Source of the DNA: Microcaldota archaeon
GTDB lineage: Archaea > Micrarchaeota > Micrarchaeia > Micrarchaeales > CABMGC01
NCBI GenBank assembly: GCA_027328265.1
Contig: DAHVVD010000062.1
Span: forward strand, 1-5,437
Length of the DNA stretch: 5,437 nt
Reading direction: 5' to 3'
In this document: positions 5,339 through 5,437 of the stretch, one piece after another
Layout of the letters: every line of letters begins with the position of its first letter
Numbering within the stretch: the first letter of the stretch is position 1
Notes under the pieces: generated by a model
Database searches by the model: none
The model's input: only the letters and a program-made list of their open reading frames with translations
What the model was told of the DNA's origin: nothing
Position numbers and translations under genes: made by a program

Positions 5339-5437
5339 ACGAAGAGATGAAATATATGACGGACAACAAGCTATATAAACACAAAGGTGCATATAAATGT
5401 GGTCATTGTGAAAACAACATTTAAGTTCCGTGCATAT

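Noticed and set aside
5285..5392. N-terminal extension of the cysteine-repeat protein starting at ATG 5392
   Set aside because: The extension coincides with TATA-like boxes and would put three cysteines in the cytosolic tail of a protein whose other cysteines are all outside; the ATG at 5284 gives a normal signal-anchor layout.
5388..5437. Direct repeat GTGCATAT at 5388-5395 and 5430-5437
   Set aside because: There are only two copies, AT-rich and short, the second at the very edge of the window; chance cannot be excluded.

Overview
The window looks like a stretch of an archaeal chromosome, most likely from an acidophilic DPANN lineage such as Micrarchaeota (ARMAN-like). The grounds are a DUF929 thioredoxin-like protein paired with a VKOR homologue, a DHH/DHHA1 phosphoesterase of archaeal RecJ-like style, TATA-box promoters close to start codons, very short gene spacing, and a secreted cysteine-repeat protein of a kind I associate with DPANN genomes. 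The taxonomic call is inference from gene content; there is no rRNA or other marker here.

Left edge (1-140): the right end of an IS200/IS605 (IS608-like) transposon, with a perfect 8-bp hairpin preceded by GAAT and followed at distance by TCAA, together with the 3' part of its putative omega-RNA. The element ends 11 bases before the next start codon. Plus strand (152-1465): a two-gene operon encoding a stand-alone ADP/ATP-dependent NAD(P)H-hydrate dehydratase (nicotinamide nucleotide repair) and a small dual-specificity/tyrosine phosphatase whose signature His is replaced by Ser.

Minus strand (5284 down to 1466), in transcription order: a membrane-anchored, cysteine-repeat, sequon-rich exported protein; a cytosolic DHH/DHHA1 phosphoesterase; a membrane-anchored thioredoxin-fold DUF929 protein with CPYC; and a four-helix VKOR homologue with all the catalytic cysteines. 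The last two have their own TATA box and Shine-Dalgarno and appear translationally coupled. Together they make a plausible extracytoplasmic disulfide-forming pair: VKOR passes electrons to quinone and DUF929 acts as the DsbA-like partner. The cysteine-repeat protein, with 20 evenly spaced cysteines all predicted outside the cell, is an attractive client of this pair.

The two transcription units converge with no spacer: the palindrome TGATCA contains the stop codon of the phosphatase on one strand and of VKOR on the other. TGATCA occurs three times in the window by my reading, each time at a stop codon. No tRNA, rRNA or CRISPR array is visible. No stretch over 300 bases lacks a gene.
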